Below the pieces are notes generated by a model that was not told the DNA's origin, made no database searches, and saw only the letters and a program-made list of their open reading frames with translations. This document shows positions 25,828-35,686 of a stretch of 36,792 nt of DNA, one piece after another. Position numbers and translations under genes: made by a program. This DNA comes from Desulfobulbus sp. (GTDB lineage Bacteria; Desulfobacterota; Desulfobulbia; Desulfobulbales; Desulfobulbaceae), in the NCBI GenBank assembly GCA_028684915.1, contig JAQUEZ010000048.1, positions 1 to 36,792 on the forward strand, given 5' to 3'. The stretch's first letter is position 1. The number at the start of each line of letters is the position of its first letter.

Positions 25828-27224
25828 TTATCGATGACGAAGCCAATATGCGGCACATGCTCAGCGCGCTGCTCACCAAACAGGGCTATAGGGCAGATGG
25901 TGCAGGTAATGGGGCGGAGGGGTTGGCAGCTATCAAGTGCCAGCAGTACGATTTCATCCTGTGCGATCTGAAAATGCCGGTGATGGATGGTATGAGCTTT
26001 CTCCAGCAGATGCAGGCGCAGCAGTGCACCGCCACCATCATCATGATGTCTGCCTACGGCACCGTGGACCAAGCCATTGAAACGATGAAAAGAGGCGCCT
26101 ACGATTACATCTCCAAACCGTTCAAGCTGGATGAGGTCCTGCTGGTATTGCGGAAGGCGGAGGAACGCGAACGGCTTCGGCAAGAAAATAAGGAACTTCG
26201 GGCACATCTGGACGCAATCGACGGTCTGCGTTCCTTTGGCGGCATGGTGGGCAAGAGCAAGGCGATGCAGGAGGTGTTTTACCTATCCGAGAAGGTTGCG
26301 CCATATGCCACCACGGTGTTGATTACCGGCGAGTCGGGGACCGGCAAGGAACTGGTGGCCCGGGGCATTCACCTGGCCGGCAAGGGTAAGGCCGCACCGT
26401 TTGTGGCTGTGAACTGCGGCGGCATCCCTGCAGGTCTGCTTGAAAGCGAGTTTTTTGGGTATGTCCGTGGGGCCTTCACCGGCGCGGATCGTGAAAAAAA
26501 AGGCCTGTTTGAGGCAGCAGAAGGCGGTACGCTGTTTCTTGATGAAATTAGCGAATTACCGATCGAACTACAGGTGAACCTGTTGCGGGTACTGCAGGAG
26601 CGGGAGGTGCGGCGGTTGGGCGCGGTCCGTGGACAGAAGGTGGATGTGCGTGTGCTGGCGGCAACTAACAAGGATCTCGGCGATCTGGTCGAGCAGGGGA
26701 CCTTCCGCGAAGACCTATTTTTCCGCTTGCATGTGCTGAACGTGGGGCTGCCCCCGCTTCGACGGCACGCAGAAGATATCCCCTTATTGTGCCATGCCTT
26801 GCTCGATAAGTTGAGTCTGCGTTTGGGGCTTGAGGTGCCGGGCATTGCTCCGTCGACCATGGAACTGTTGATGCGCCATGATTGGCCGGGGAATGTGCGC
26901 GAGTTGGAAAATGTGCTGGAGCGGGCGCTCATCCTCACGGATAAAAAGATTATCCTCCCCGAACACCTGCCAGGGCACTTTGGTGCCAAGGCCGAAAGCC
27001 GTCGCATTGATGATGTCCTGGGTACCTACTCCCTGAAAGAGGCCAAGGTGATCATGGAAAAACGGCTGATCGGCAGAGCAATGGAGGCCACTGGTGGCAA
27101 CAAAAGTAAGGCGGCACAGTTGCTGGAGCTCAGCTACCCCGCCTTGTTGAGTAAATTGAAGGAGTATGAGATTGGGATTGCTCGCGAAAAAACATCGGAC
27201 AAAACCTTTGAAGAGCAAGCTTAG
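25809..27224 (+). CDS. pilR: Sigma-54-dependent response regulator, PilR-like
   Basis: A 471-aa NtrC-family activator. The receiver domain (residues 1 to about 120) has phospho-acceptor Asp53 in [10 protein letters not shown], acidic DDE at 9-11, and the Lys of SKPFK. The AAA+ domain has Walker A GESGTGKE (about 174), the sigma-54-contacting GAFTGA loop (about 221), Walker [14 protein letters not shown], and the R-finger region REDLFFRL. The C-terminal Fis-type helix-turn-helix ends the protein ([27 protein letters not shown]). ATG 25809 has GGAG upstream; a frame open from 25713 overlaps the kinase gene further and is rejected. It probably activates the divergent pilA promoter. Confidence 0.93.
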   Translation: MHKSVLIIDDEANMRHMLSALLTKQGYRADGAGNGAEGLAAIKCQQYDFILCDLKMPVMDGMSFLQQMQAQQCTATIIMMSAYGTVDQAIETMKRGAYDYISKPFKLDEVLLVLRKAEERERLRQENKELRAHLDAIDGLRSFGGMVGKSKAMQEVFYLSEKVAPYATTVLITGESGTGKELVARGIHLAGKGKAAPFVAVNCGGIPAGLLESEFFGYVRGAFTGADREKKGLFEAAEGGTLFLDEISELPIELQVNLLRVLQEREVRRLGAVRGQKVDVRVLAATNKDLGDLVEQGTFREDLFFRLHVLNVGLPPLRRHAEDIPLLCHALLDKLSLRLGLEVPGIAPSTMELLMRHDWPGNVRELENVLERALILTDKKIILPEHLPGHFGAKAESRRIDDVLGTYSLKEAKVIMEKRLIGRAMEATGGNKSKAAQLLELSYPALLSKLKEYEIGIAREKTSDKTFEEQA

Positions 27225-27309
27225 CATAAGGGGGGATTTGAAATCGATGCATCAGCTAAGGAGTTGTCAAAAAATAACTTGGCCTGGAAATTGTTTTAAA
27301 CAGCTATAT

Positions 27310-27356
27310 AGCCGTAACGACATGGTGATAAATGACCATGTTATTTCGTAACGGCT
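27310..27356. repeat. Bulged inverted repeat
   Basis: AGCCGTAACG...CATGGT (27310-27326) pairs with ACCATG...CGTAACGGCT (27335-27356) with one mismatch and a small bulge. No T-run follows, so its role after pilR (terminator or RNA-end stabiliser) is uncertain. Confidence 0.45.
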
Positions 27357-27377
27357 CCTAAGTCTCAGATTTTGGTT

Positions 27378-27426
27378 GAAAATATAATAATATGGCCTCT
27401 TTAGCTAAATTGACTGAAGAGGCCAT
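27378..27426 (-). terminator. Probable terminator of the pilY1 operon
   Basis: A perfect 10-bp stem, ATGGCCTCTT (27392-27401) / AAGAGGCCAT (27417-27426), with a 15-base loop. On the minus strand it is followed by ATTATTATATTTTC, an AU-rich but not uniform tail. It lies 35 bp after the last gene of the minus-strand operon. Confidence 0.6.
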
Positions 27427-27460
27427 TGCCGTTACTTATTTGTTCGCAAAGACATAAGGA

Positions 27461-27808
27461 TCACAGCGGCCGTTTATCGCGCTGTTGTAGTGTGGGTGAC
27501 TGTTCTTTATAGGCGTTCAGGCCCTGGGTACACTCAAAAAAAACGTTTTGTTTATTTCGATCAACAACGTAACGCAAAGATACGGTTTGCCCAGGCTTAA
27601 GCGTTGATGCTAATTCCGGTCGGGAAGGAAGGTAATAATTTCCGTCGTTCAATTGCACAACATGATTTGGGCGTATCTGGATGATGGTTCCGGACGCCGT
27701 TTTTGTTGAGATGGAAACAGCTGCATTTAAAGGTGTTGTCCATGCAGAAACAAGGAAAAGACTACAAAAAATTAGGAGGGAAAAGGTTGCTTTATTCAAT
27801 GCATACAT
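27461..27808 (-). CDS. Small secreted protein, last gene of pilY1 operon
   Basis: A 115-aa protein with a hydrophobic signal peptide (ATFSLLIFCSLFLVSAWTTPLNA, cleavage near 29). A short beta-rich mature part follows: ASGTIIQIRPNHVVQLNDGNYYLPS, LKPGQTVSLRYVVDRNKQNVFFECTQG. The GTI..I....V.L.DG..Y pattern is that of small OB/SH3-like barrels, but I do not recognise a named family. The ATG has GAGG six bases upstream. It follows pilY1 by 78 bp and precedes the terminator, so it probably belongs to the pilus-tip operon. The function is unknown. Confidence 0.75.
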   Translation of the reverse strand: MYALNKATFSLLIFCSLFLVSAWTTPLNAAVSISTKTASGTIIQIRPNHVVQLNDGNYYLPSRPELASTLKPGQTVSLRYVVDRNKQNVFFECTQGLNAYKEQSPTLQQRDKRPL

Positions 27809-27886
27809 GGTTGACCTCGCTGCAAAGAGCGCAAAGTTGATGAATAAAAGAGTTTTACCGAATTTTTAATGCTGCCTGCAACACCG

Positions 27887-30800
27887 TTAATTTTTCTGTT
27901 GGCTGTTGCTGTCGCGCCAATAATACAGTTCTAGGCCTAACCCAGGTGTGTCGATTTCATACGGGTTATTGATATCCGGACCTGGGCCGATGATGGCTCC
28001 GCCCATACTTGCCATAGCCGCAGCACGCCCATCGCGAAGAACGATAGTAAATCCAGATGGAATACCGTAAATGCCAGTGAATTTTTTGTATCGATCTGTA
28101 ACGTCAATTGTATCTGTATTAGTGGCCGAGTTTAAATCATAGGTGGCACTGCCATCCAGGTAATTCAGAGCATACGAAAACCCATTACCTTGCGGGTTAC
28201 AGGGATCGCTGATGGAGGCCTGATAAGTGGTAAAATACAAAGTCCCGTAATACAAAATGGCCTGGCTTAAAACCTGTTCTCCTTCATGATAGTCATGGGC
28301 GGTGCTACTGCTTGCATCGATAGTAGTCGGATAGGTGACATGGCTGCAGACAGAAGTTTTTCCCTGGTCGGCAAGCACGATGTACCATCCTTTGGCATCG
28401 TTTTCCTTGGTTGCTCCATTTTCTAGCTGCGCTGGATCATCGTAGATGGCATCATCCTTGAGTACCGACCTGAGGTAGCTTTTCATGGTACTGGAAATTT
28501 CAGCCGCTGTGCCGCCGTTGCACAAACCACCCAGCAGGCCCAGATAACAAGAATTGATCACTGTGTCCCGCCCTAGTTCATCACAGGTCAGGTTGAGCAG
28601 GTTTTTTTCCGTATAAGGGGCGGAGGAAACCTGAATCGGCGTTGGCGTTGAACTTGTCGGATTAAGGGTGGCTGAGACCGAGGAATCATCATAGACGGCA
28701 TAGAATCGGTTGCGAATCATCGTGTATTTAGGATGTTCCCGATCGCCGGTGCCGAAAAAGAGTGAGGCCATGGTGTCGGTATGCTCAAAGGTCGTGTCAG
28801 TGAAGGAATAGTTATTTGCCTGGAAGTACCCTTTTGAACCGCCAAAAGAGATGGCTGGCGGATAAAAAGCCTTTCGTCCAACATCACCGGTGTCTGTGCC
28901 GCCAATCCAGCCGCTCCCACTGCTACTGCCAGGGTTGGCTGAAAAAATTTTCTTCACCGTCCAGCCCGCTTTGTCTACCGACCAGTGAGGGGTGGACGTT
29001 GTGCTACTGTTAGTTACGTCAAAGGTAAAGTACGTTTTGAAGAGGTTAGCATACACGTCGACCGAATAAAACGAACGCAGAACATTTTCCTCGTAATCTG
29101 CTTTGACATCTGTTCCCGAGACGTAACGGTAGCTGTCCGTGTCAGTGAGCACGCTGGGGGCGGCAGGAAAGCAGTAGTGCATGGTCGGTAGAGTTTGCTG
29201 GAAGCCGCTAGTGGTGGCTGTCGCTCCATACATAGCCGAGAAGGGGAGAAGCTGGTCTTTACTGGAATCACCGTTGACGTATTTAGCGCTCGATGGGTTG
29301 TCGATATCGACAACGAAAACACCTCGTCCATAGAGGTTATTACCGGGGTTATAGGCGTCATAAACACCGTTATTGTTGATATCTTGACCGGCGGTATTCT
29401 TCGACCATTCTTTGCTATCTATGGTGGAGTCGCTCTTGTACGGTGTTCCGTTGGAATCCTCATCGTTAAAGGGTTCCGGGAAATTGTCTTCATCTGGGTC
29501 GTATCCGCCGGTGAAGATCGCCACATCCGTATAAGATCTCTCGCCGTTGGTGGTGATGCCCGTTGGTAGGCTCGCGACCTTGACCTCAGACCAGGACTGC
29601 GCTATCTCTGCATTCGTGTAGGACCATTGAACCGTCCATTTTGTTGGATCTTGGTCGGCAATGTTGAGATTCCAAAAGTATTTTCCGCCACGTCGTTCTC
29701 CAAAAAATAGATATTTCGGATTTTTATCTCTGCGGTAAAGAGTGACGAGTCCATCAACAGTATCATACATGTTGTTGGCCTGAACGAACTGGAGTTTTGT
29801 GAGAATATCTTCAGGGATAAAGGCAAAAACTTCACGCCCATTAGTGTCGTCGAGCACATGGAGCATGCCATCGTTGCTTCCAACTGCAATGAGTCGTTTT
29901 TGCAGCGGAAGCGATGTCTTGGATGTGTCAAAATAATCAACAACTACCGGACGGGAGTGAATGATTGGGCCCATGATCCACTCGCGTACTGCCAGTGGCG
30001 CACCTGTGGTGGCATCGGCATTGTAGGTGTAGCCGTGGATGAAGTTGATCAATTTGTCGCGGGTGGCATCATCTGCCACACCGAGCATATCCTTGGTGAT
30101 ATGTGTTCTGTCGAATTTGACCATCTCTTTGTTGCCATCACTATCACTATCGGTCCACGTATAGATTGGGCGACTCCAGAAGGTACCGGCAGAAAAATAC
30201 CCTTGAACATCTTCAAGCAATACTTCGCCCGCACCGTCTTCCTTGATATCGGCTGCTCCATAACTGTCCGTATCGTTAGGATCAAGATCATCCCCCCAAA
30301 TGGCCGCCGTATTATCAAGGAAATTACCGCTCGAATCTATTGCTTCATTATTCTTGCCGTCATAGACCATAAAGAGGTTTGGGCGATCTGTGGTGCCGTC
30401 CCCCATTTTGAATTTTTTAACGTTTCCGGTCCAATAGGTGCTGTCCATGGGGAGAAATAAGCCCATATACAAATCGTCACCACTTTGGATCTTGTTGACG
30501 GCATCAACCGAAACAACCGGAGCTGTGAAAGAAACAGCTTCGGACATTAAGAGGGCTAAGGAGTAGAAGGCTGAGACTAATTGTTCTTTGTTATACGCAA
30601 TGATGTATTGCCCACCCGATTCTTTTGCCGCATTCTCGAGGAGTGGTTGTTTGGCTCCAAAAGCTATGTGATGCGTGGTCACATTGACGTAGGAGTTCGC
30701 AGGATCGGCAACCTCGGTTTTATCCATCCAACTGTGGGTATAGATCCAGTGGGCGACGTCATCGTAAAAATTGGGGTTGGTCGGAGGTTGATACGGGTCG

Positions 30801-32431
30801 GAAGTCCACCCATCGCCATCTTCATCGGAGAAGGTCTTGCCGCTAATTCTTTGATTATCGGTATCCAACGAGGGAAACCCGTCGGTCATGGAAATAATAT
30901 AGTTTTTTCTGCAGAGTAACTTCTCCAGCACGTTTTTTCGACCGAAGTAGCCATCGTCCCAGACATCTTGCAGGGCTTCCATGAGTGGTGTCCCGCCCTC
31001 AGCTATTACATTCTCAATTTGCTGAACAATGGCGGCCCGGTTGGCATCGTCAGTTTCAGTAGGATTGAGCGCTTGAAGGACTTGTGCCCCATCACCGTTT
31101 TTAAAAGAGGCAAAACCCCAGTTCATTTTGCCGCGGAATTTGTCCACCACGTAGGTCATGGCGTCCTTGGCCACATCCAGGCGACTTTGCATGAGATAAG
31201 AGCCGCCCGATGTTGCGTCATAATTGACCCGTATTTTATCTATGGTATATCCCTGGCCAGTTACATTATTGTCTGACTGGAGTTTGATTACAGCAGTGTC
31301 GCCAGTAATCGTTGGTGTCCATCCATCTCCGTTGGTTGGCTTGTTGTCGTTGTCATACTGAGCAACCTTATTGCCTGATGCATCGTAGACTGTTACAGAA
31401 TCGTATTGAAATTTTGACTGGTTGCTGTCGCCTTCTACATCAAAGAAGGAAAAATGGATTTGCAGTTGTTGGGCTCCTGCTGAAACGATTGTTTGTGCTG
31501 TATCCGTTTCTTTAACCCTATCCGCATAATTCCCAGAGCCATTTGGATAATCAAGGGAGTAGGAGAGTTGAGACCAGGATAATGTGGATGAAAGGGGAAA
31601 TTTTTCGAATGGCCAAGCCGCATCTCCTTTGCTGGCTCCCTGGGGTGTAGGATTGAAGGTTGTATAGTGGAGGTTATACATTGCCTGCATATTGGCCCAA
31701 TTTCCTGTGATAAAAAAATAAACATCTTTATCGCCGGTCTCGACCGGGTCGAGAGTAGTTCCGACCCCCTCATACCCACTGAAATAGTACCCCGGAGCAT
31801 TCAGCAAACCTGCAAAACCGTTATCAACGCTCGTGCCGTCGTAAAGAGTAGCCGTATCATGTTCTTTTATATTGAGACCGAGAGGGAGCTGTTTTCCGTC
31901 AAAGAGGATGTAACCAGATGAATCGACAGTGATTCGCCTATTCCCCGTTCCGTCATCGGATAGGTTGCCGTTGTCGTCAATCAGGGTGTGTGTATCAACC
32001 AAATCATCACTGTGCCAGAGATAATCTGGGTCGGCAGCATCTCCTGAAAAAGCGACCTTCTCATTATTTATAGTTGCTATGGTTGCTCCAATCTCCCCTT
32101 TCCAAAGGAAAATCTTATGGCGCTCTTCGTGATTCTTGTAAAAAGTAGCACTGTTATTGATTGTGTCGTAAATGTAATCATTGTAACTGCCACTGTCGTT
32201 GAGGGTAAACAGATAGTCAAACATTGCACCGTAATCAATGGTATGTTGGTATACACCGAAATTCATTGATCCGGAGCTGTCCATCAATACATAGCAATTT
32301 TGTTTGGTGTTAATGGCGTAAATGTCAGTGTCCTTTGCGAAAGCCGGTGACGCTGGGCACAGTTGCAGGGCCGCTAAAAAAAGCGAAATCCCGGCTGTCA
32401 GCCTTTGGTATGTGGTGGTCGCTGTTTTCAT
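27887..32431 (-). CDS. pilY1: PilY1-type pilus tip/biogenesis protein
   Basis: A 1514-aa secreted protein, long for the family (about 1,160 aa in Pseudomonas). The signal peptide ends near FAKDTD (residue 33). A von Willebrand A-type domain follows with an intact MIDAS DSSGS at residue 51 and the later YIISMTDGFPSLD. The C-terminal half has the PilY beta-propeller (LIAVGSNDGMLHVLDDTNGREVFAFIPEDIL, YLFFGERRGGKYFWNLNI) with Asp/Asn-rich calcium-binding-like stretches (DPDEDNFPEPFNDEDSNG, DINNNGVYDAYNPGNN). An insertion of about 250 aa splits the vWA domain with DGTGNRR and lectin-like beta regions. It acts at the pilus tip in adhesion and extension. It lies in the fimT-pilW-pilV-pilX-pilY1 operon; GGAG is 8 bases before the ATG. 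Confidence 0.93.
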   Translation of the reverse strand: MKTATTTYQRLTAGISLFLAALQLCPASPAFAKDTDIYAINTKQNCYVLMDSSGSMNFGVYQHTIDYGAMFDYLFTLNDSGSYNDYIYDTINNSATFYKNHEERHKIFLWKGEIGATIATINNEKVAFSGDAADPDYLWHSDDLVDTHTLIDDNGNLSDDGTGNRRITVDSSGYILFDGKQLPLGLNIKEHDTATLYDGTSVDNGFAGLLNAPGYYFSGYEGVGTTLDPVETGDKDVYFFITGNWANMQAMYNLHYTTFNPTPQGASKGDAAWPFEKFPLSSTLSWSQLSYSLDYPNGSGNYADRVKETDTAQTIVSAGAQQLQIHFSFFDVEGDSNQSKFQYDSVTVYDASGNKVAQYDNDNKPTNGDGWTPTITGDTAVIKLQSDNNVTGQGYTIDKIRVNYDATSGGSYLMQSRLDVAKDAMTYVVDKFRGKMNWGFASFKNGDGAQVLQALNPTETDDANRAAIVQQIENVIAEGGTPLMEALQDVWDDGYFGRKNVLEKLLCRKNYIISMTDGFPSLDTDNQRISGKTFSDEDGDGWTSDPYQPPTNPNFYDDVAHWIYTHSWMDKTEVADPANSYVNVTTHHIAFGAKQPLLENAAKESGGQYIIAYNKEQLVSAFYSLALLMSEAVSFTAPVVSVDAVNKIQSGDDLYMGLFLPMDSTYWTGNVKKFKMGDGTTDRPNLFMVYDGKNNEAIDSSGNFLDNTAAIWGDDLDPNDTDSYGAADIKEDGAGEVLLEDVQGYFSAGTFWSRPIYTWTDSDSDGNKEMVKFDRTHITKDMLGVADDATRDKLINFIHGYTYNADATTGAPLAVREWIMGPIIHSRPVVVDYFDTSKTSLPLQKRLIAVGSNDGMLHVLDDTNGREVFAFIPEDILTKLQFVQANNMYDTVDGLVTLYRRDKNPKYLFFGERRGGKYFWNLNIADQDPTKWTVQWSYTNAEIAQSWSEVKVASLPTGITTNGERSYTDVAIFTGGYDPDEDNFPEPFNDEDSNGTPYKSDSTIDSKEWSKNTAGQDINNNGVYDAYNPGNNLYGRGVFVVDIDNPSSAKYVNGDSSKDQLLPFSAMYGATATTSGFQQTLPTMHYCFPAAPSVLTDTDSYRYVSGTDVKADYEENVLRSFYSVDVYANLFKTYFTFDVTNSSTTSTPHWSVDKAGWTVKKIFSANPGSSSGSGWIGGTDTGDVGRKAFYPPAISFGGSKGYFQANNYSFTDTTFEHTDTMASLFFGTGDREHPKYTMIRNRFYAVYDDSSVSATLNPTSSTPTPIQVSSAPYTEKNLLNLTCDELGRDTVINSCYLGLLGGLCNGGTAAEISSTMKSYLRSVLKDDAIYDDPAQLENGATKENDAKGWYIVLADQGKTSVCSHVTYPTTIDASSSTAHDYHEGEQVLSQAILYYGTLYFTTYQASISDPCNPQGNGFSYALNYLDGSATYDLNSATNTDTIDVTDRYKKFTGIYGIPSGFTIVLRDGRAAAMASMGGAIIGPGPDINNPYEIDTPGLGLELYYWRDSNSQQKN

Positions 32432-32543
32432 GGCAGGTGCTCCATTAGGAAAAAAGATAATCCCAGATGCCGGGCAGCAGGGGGGCTTGAGTGCTGTTGC
32501 GGCAATTTAGGTTGATCATTTGCTAAAACTGTACTCACATCAC

Positions 32544-33185
32544 TTAGAGAGCCATCTTTACCCCAACTTTGTTGCCGCCTAATTCGACAATAGTCATGGT
32601 GCGGGCTGTATTCCCTTGTATGCGGAATTTATATCCTGAAAAGGAAGTGGCGTCGTATCCCATGGGAGGATTGCTTGGATGGAGGTACGTGACCAGATAA
32701 CGGTAGTCGAGATCGTTATGTGCAGGCTGTTTTTTTTCAAGGGCCTCTGCAGTAAGCCACTTATCGTCATTATCTTCCACTGGCCAGAGATTGCGCCATG
32801 GCCAGTATCGCGGGTCGCTTTTTCTTAGGTCAACATTTGATTCATCCTTATCGCTTGCCGCGTCAGTGTTATCGCTTCCTGGATCAAAAGCAGCCAAGCT
32901 ATCAGGCGCAAGTATGATCCCGTAAAGTGTAGGATCGGAAATTTGGTAAAACGTGCGGCGATTGAATCCGAGATTAGCGGCCTCGGTATTTGCACCACCT
33001 TCGGTAACATTGAATTGCATCTCAACTTGCTGCAGTCCACCTGCCACATTCAGTTCAAAATTGGAGGTCTGTAAGGCCCAGGCCCCGAAGAGAGAGAGCA
33101 TAAGCAGGATAACTAGCGAGAGGACCAAGACAAATCCGGATTCTACTGTGTTATCATTTGAAATCGGTCGCAAAAAAAATTTCAT
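32544..33185 (-). CDS. pilX: PilX-like minor pilin
   Basis: A 213-aa protein with an N-terminal PilX-type anchor: SNDNTVESGFVLVLSLVILLMLSLFGAWALQTSNFELNVAGG. The ESGFVLV site replaces the usual GFTLIE, as in PilX/GspK-like proteins. The QTSNFELNVAGGLQ continuation is characteristic of the PilX N-terminal domain. The rest is a poorly conserved globular part ending in a beta-rich tail (MTIVELGGNKVGVKM). It sits between pilV and pilY1 and probably helps form the tip complex that carries PilY1. Confidence 0.88.
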   Translation of the reverse strand: MKFFLRPISNDNTVESGFVLVLSLVILLMLSLFGAWALQTSNFELNVAGGLQQVEMQFNVTEGGANTEAANLGFNRRTFYQISDPTLYGIILAPDSLAAFDPGSDNTDAASDKDESNVDLRKSDPRYWPWRNLWPVEDNDDKWLTAEALEKKQPAHNDLDYRYLVTYLHPSNPPMGYDATSFSGYKFRIQGNTARTMTIVELGGNKVGVKMAL

Positions 33186-33213
33186 GATTTCATACCTATG
33201 GGCATCATGGGGG

Positions 33214-33858
33214 TTATAGTGGCGTATTTTTATACTTGAGCGTGGTCGTTAATATCTTGTTCGGCCCCATGAGAGAATCCCAGTACATAAAGAGCCAAAT
33301 GGTTTTCCCTATCGATTTGGAATTCTCCGTGACATTATCGAGCACAGCCCATGCGAGTGTATATTGAATGCCGGATTTATCGACCACTGTGCCGTTAGTC
33401 GCTGTTGCCGGTTTGATGATAATCTCTTTCATTTGGGCAAAGTCACTTTCCTTGAAAGTATTGAGTTTGCCGGCGTCGATAAGATTTTGCAGTTGTTGGG
33501 CCGTGGTAATCGTCGTTAATTCAGCTCTTGTGGCGAGTGTTTTATTAAGAATATTGTCATCAAAGTTCAGGTCTTTCAGCGTTTCCATAAGAGCCAAGGT
33601 CACCGTATTGGCTTCGGTGCGGTTCATGGACGAAGAACTGGCTCGGATGGCCTGCGTTTGCATGACCATGACTGTCAAAATACCAACGGTGAGAATGGCA
33701 ATAGCGATCATTGCTTCAATAAGAGTCGAGCCTCGTTGATTTTGGGGCAATTTTTTATTATCGCAAAAAGTCTCGACAGCGACAGTCCAATTTCCGTACT
33801 TTTCTCTTTCCATGATGCTCAACCTGTTGCTTTCTGATTTTTCGCGAATTTGTCCCAT
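33214..33858 (-). CDS. pilV: PilV-like minor pilin (type IV pilus modification protein)
   Basis: A prepilin-like protein with the methylation motif QRGSTLIEAMIAIAILTVGILTVMVMQ and MNRTEANTVTLALMETLKDLNFDD after it, the PilV signature. Its leader is unusually long. The start is uncertain: ATG 33858 (AGG four bases upstream, 15 bp after the pilW stop) gives 214 aa; 33813 would give a shorter leader and 33894 would overlap pilW. It lies between pilW and pilX. Confidence 0.85.
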   Translation of the reverse strand: MGQIREKSESNRLSIMEREKYGNWTVAVETFCDNKKLPQNQRGSTLIEAMIAIAILTVGILTVMVMQTQAIRASSSSMNRTEANTVTLALMETLKDLNFDDNILNKTLATRAELTTITTAQQLQNLIDAGKLNTFKESDFAQMKEIIIKPATATNGTVVDKSGIQYTLAWAVLDNVTENSKSIGKTIWLFMYWDSLMGPNKILTTTLKYKNTPL

Positions 33859-33872
33859 ATTACCTAGTGCTA

Positions 33873-34652
33873 TTAGAGCCCTATATTGCGGCATTGAATG
33901 GTAGTGATGATCATTCGGCGACGGAAATGATCCTGTGGCGGTGTCCAGATTGCACCGGAACCTGTGGTGTAGGTAGCGGTGTGGAGGTAGTTCTCGGCCG
34001 GAGCTGAGGCCCGCGCGAGCATTGAGACCTGTACGGCTCGAATATCGTTGCGTTGTAGTGTGGATGGGTTAAGAGTAGGGGTGTTGTCACCTTTGAGTAG
34101 ATAACTAAACTCCAATGCTTCTATGTTGTCGGCTAATGGCTGCGCAATAATTGAATTACCGACCTGACGGCCAAGCGATGCAGTGCCACTCCAGTTCGTT
34201 CCACCATTGTCGACAATACCGTCATTGTTGCTATCTCCAGTAAGCGTGTAGGTGATATCTTCATCAACTCCCTTGGTGTCGATTTTCCCATTGGCAAGAT
34301 ATGGTTTCTTGCTATCGTCACAAGTGTTGCCTGTTGCACCATTATTACATCCTATATCACGGGTAAATTGGAATTTTGCCTTGGTGGCTGTTTCGATTTT
34401 AGCTTTTGCTTTTTCAGTAGGGTCACAGCCCGCAGTCCGAATTTCAAGGGTGAGCACGGTCAATGCCCCCCGTAAATTCTGTTGGATTCCGGCTATATCG
34501 TCATGTGTGGCGTACCGCCTTGTTTGTGCTGTGAAAACAGAGATAACGGTTGCCATCGTCAATCCTGAGATAAGCAAAGATATCATCAATTCGACGAGGG
34601 TAAAGCCTTTGTTCTCCATGTAAACAGATTGTGTCTTCATTGTACTGAACAT
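33873..34652 (-). CDS. pilW: PilW-like minor pilin
   Basis: A 259-aa prepilin with a 16-aa leader (MFSTMKTQSVYMENKG) and the processed motif FTLVELMISLLISGLTMATVISVFTAQTRRYATHDD, followed by IQQNLRGALTVLTLEIRTAGCDP, the PilW pattern. A Cys/Asn/Asp-rich middle (RDIGCNNGATGNTCDD, DSNNDGIVDNGG) may bind calcium. The start has GATGAGG 7 bases upstream. It is second in the minor-pilin operon and a likely part of the priming complex for pilus assembly. Confidence 0.9.
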   Translation of the reverse strand: MFSTMKTQSVYMENKGFTLVELMISLLISGLTMATVISVFTAQTRRYATHDDIAGIQQNLRGALTVLTLEIRTAGCDPTEKAKAKIETATKAKFQFTRDIGCNNGATGNTCDDSKKPYLANGKIDTKGVDEDITYTLTGDSNNDGIVDNGGTNWSGTASLGRQVGNSIIAQPLADNIEALEFSYLLKGDNTPTLNPSTLQRNDIRAVQVSMLARASAPAENYLHTATYTTGSGAIWTPPQDHFRRRMIITTIQCRNIGL

Positions 34653-34667
34653 AACGAAACCTCATCT

Positions 34668-35246
34668 TCAATTCAGGTTAATCCGACCAGCAGTTGAAAC
34701 GGTAGCACTTCGTTTGCGTACGACATTTCCTGATGAGTCAACAGCACGGAGACCGACGGTTCCCATCATTAAACTGTTGTCGGATTTTCCTGGAATGCCT
34801 TTTGGGCTAAAAACTAAAGTGTTTAATGGAAAGGATATACCGTCTGCCTCATTGGTTTCTCCTGAGTCGGAATAATCACCGTCATTATTAAGGTCGACAG
34901 GGCCGAATTCGATGTTCTTTGGTAATTCCGTTGGTTGAATAAGGAAAATTTCGTTCAGGTCTTTTTGCCCATTGCCAGTGTCTGTACCGCCGCCGTTGTC
35001 GAGGAATACTTCAAACGTATTCTTTGTATCATCAAAATTCACCGCAACAAAAATGCCTCTTTTAATAGCTTCCGCTTTAGTGAGCATTATGGCTGAAAAA
35101 ATATCCCGACTTGCACTTTTCAAGCGCATGTTTGGTACAATATTGAGAAGAGTGGTTGTTCCGATACCGGCAATGATTCCGAGGATCGCGAGAACTATCA
35201 TTAACTCGATTAAGGTGAACCCTGTTCTGTCGTTTTTAACATTCAT
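34668..35246 (-). CDS. fimT: FimT/GspH-like minor pilin
   Basis: A prepilin of about 192 aa with a short leader and GFTLIELMIVLAILGIIAGIGTTTLLNIVPNMRLKSASRDIFSAIMLTKAEAIKRG, the GspH/FimT signature. The ending SATVSTAGRINLN is the usual GspH C-terminus. A DLNNDGDYSDSGETNEADG stretch resembles calcium loops. The ATG at 35246 (MNVKNDRTG) is chosen because it gives a normal 8-residue leader; an open frame to 35420 adds 58 residues with no prepilin sense. It is the first gene of the minor-pilin operon; its promoter is not obvious. Confidence 0.88.
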   Translation of the reverse strand: MNVKNDRTGFTLIELMIVLAILGIIAGIGTTTLLNIVPNMRLKSASRDIFSAIMLTKAEAIKRGIFVAVNFDDTKNTFEVFLDNGGGTDTGNGQKDLNEIFLIQPTELPKNIEFGPVDLNNDGDYSDSGETNEADGISFPLNTLVFSPKGIPGKSDNSLMMGTVGLRAVDSSGNVVRKRSATVSTAGRINLN

Positions 35247-35537
35247 AAGTTCTCTTACTGCGGTTTTATGGAAAATATAGAAAATAGGTTCGGAGCTTTT
35301 GGGTGGCCCAATGACTCTGTAAAATTGGGTCAAAGAAATCAAGGCGCTTTCATCTATAACAAGACCGCTATCAAGAGTGCTCGCTGAAAGACGATTTGCG
35401 TCCAAAAACACCTGGTTCATTGCAGAGCGGTACTTCCACGAAAGGGGAAAGGTATGTGAGATGCTGCAATGATTAATACTCGGTTTCCGGCTCGGCTTCG
35501 CTTATCCGTTTCTCCTGATTGTAAAAAGTAAGCAATG

Positions 35538-35563
35538 TTTACGCCCGTTATAAGGGGCGTAAA
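35538..35563. repeat. Perfect hairpin upstream of the minor-pilin operon
   Basis: TTTACGCCC (35538-35546) pairs perfectly with GGGCGTAAA (35555-35563) around an 8-base loop. No T-run follows on either strand. It could be an operator-like dyad or an RNA structure. Confidence 0.5.
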
Positions 35564-35686
35564 GAAGAGTGGAGGCTTTTGGGGGAATTTCTTGAATAAT
35601 TGGATCTGGAAAATGTAATTATTCCCGCAGTGTTAAAGGTGTAAAAAACATTCATTTTGAATGATAAACAATGGGCAACAAATATT

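Larger units (their letters stand above)
27225..27460. other. Convergent intergenic region with two hairpins
   Basis: This gap separates the end of pilR (plus strand) from the end of the pilY1 operon (minus strand). I see no gene. It contains a bulged hairpin at 27310-27356 and a terminator-like hairpin at 27392-27426. Confidence 0.6.
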
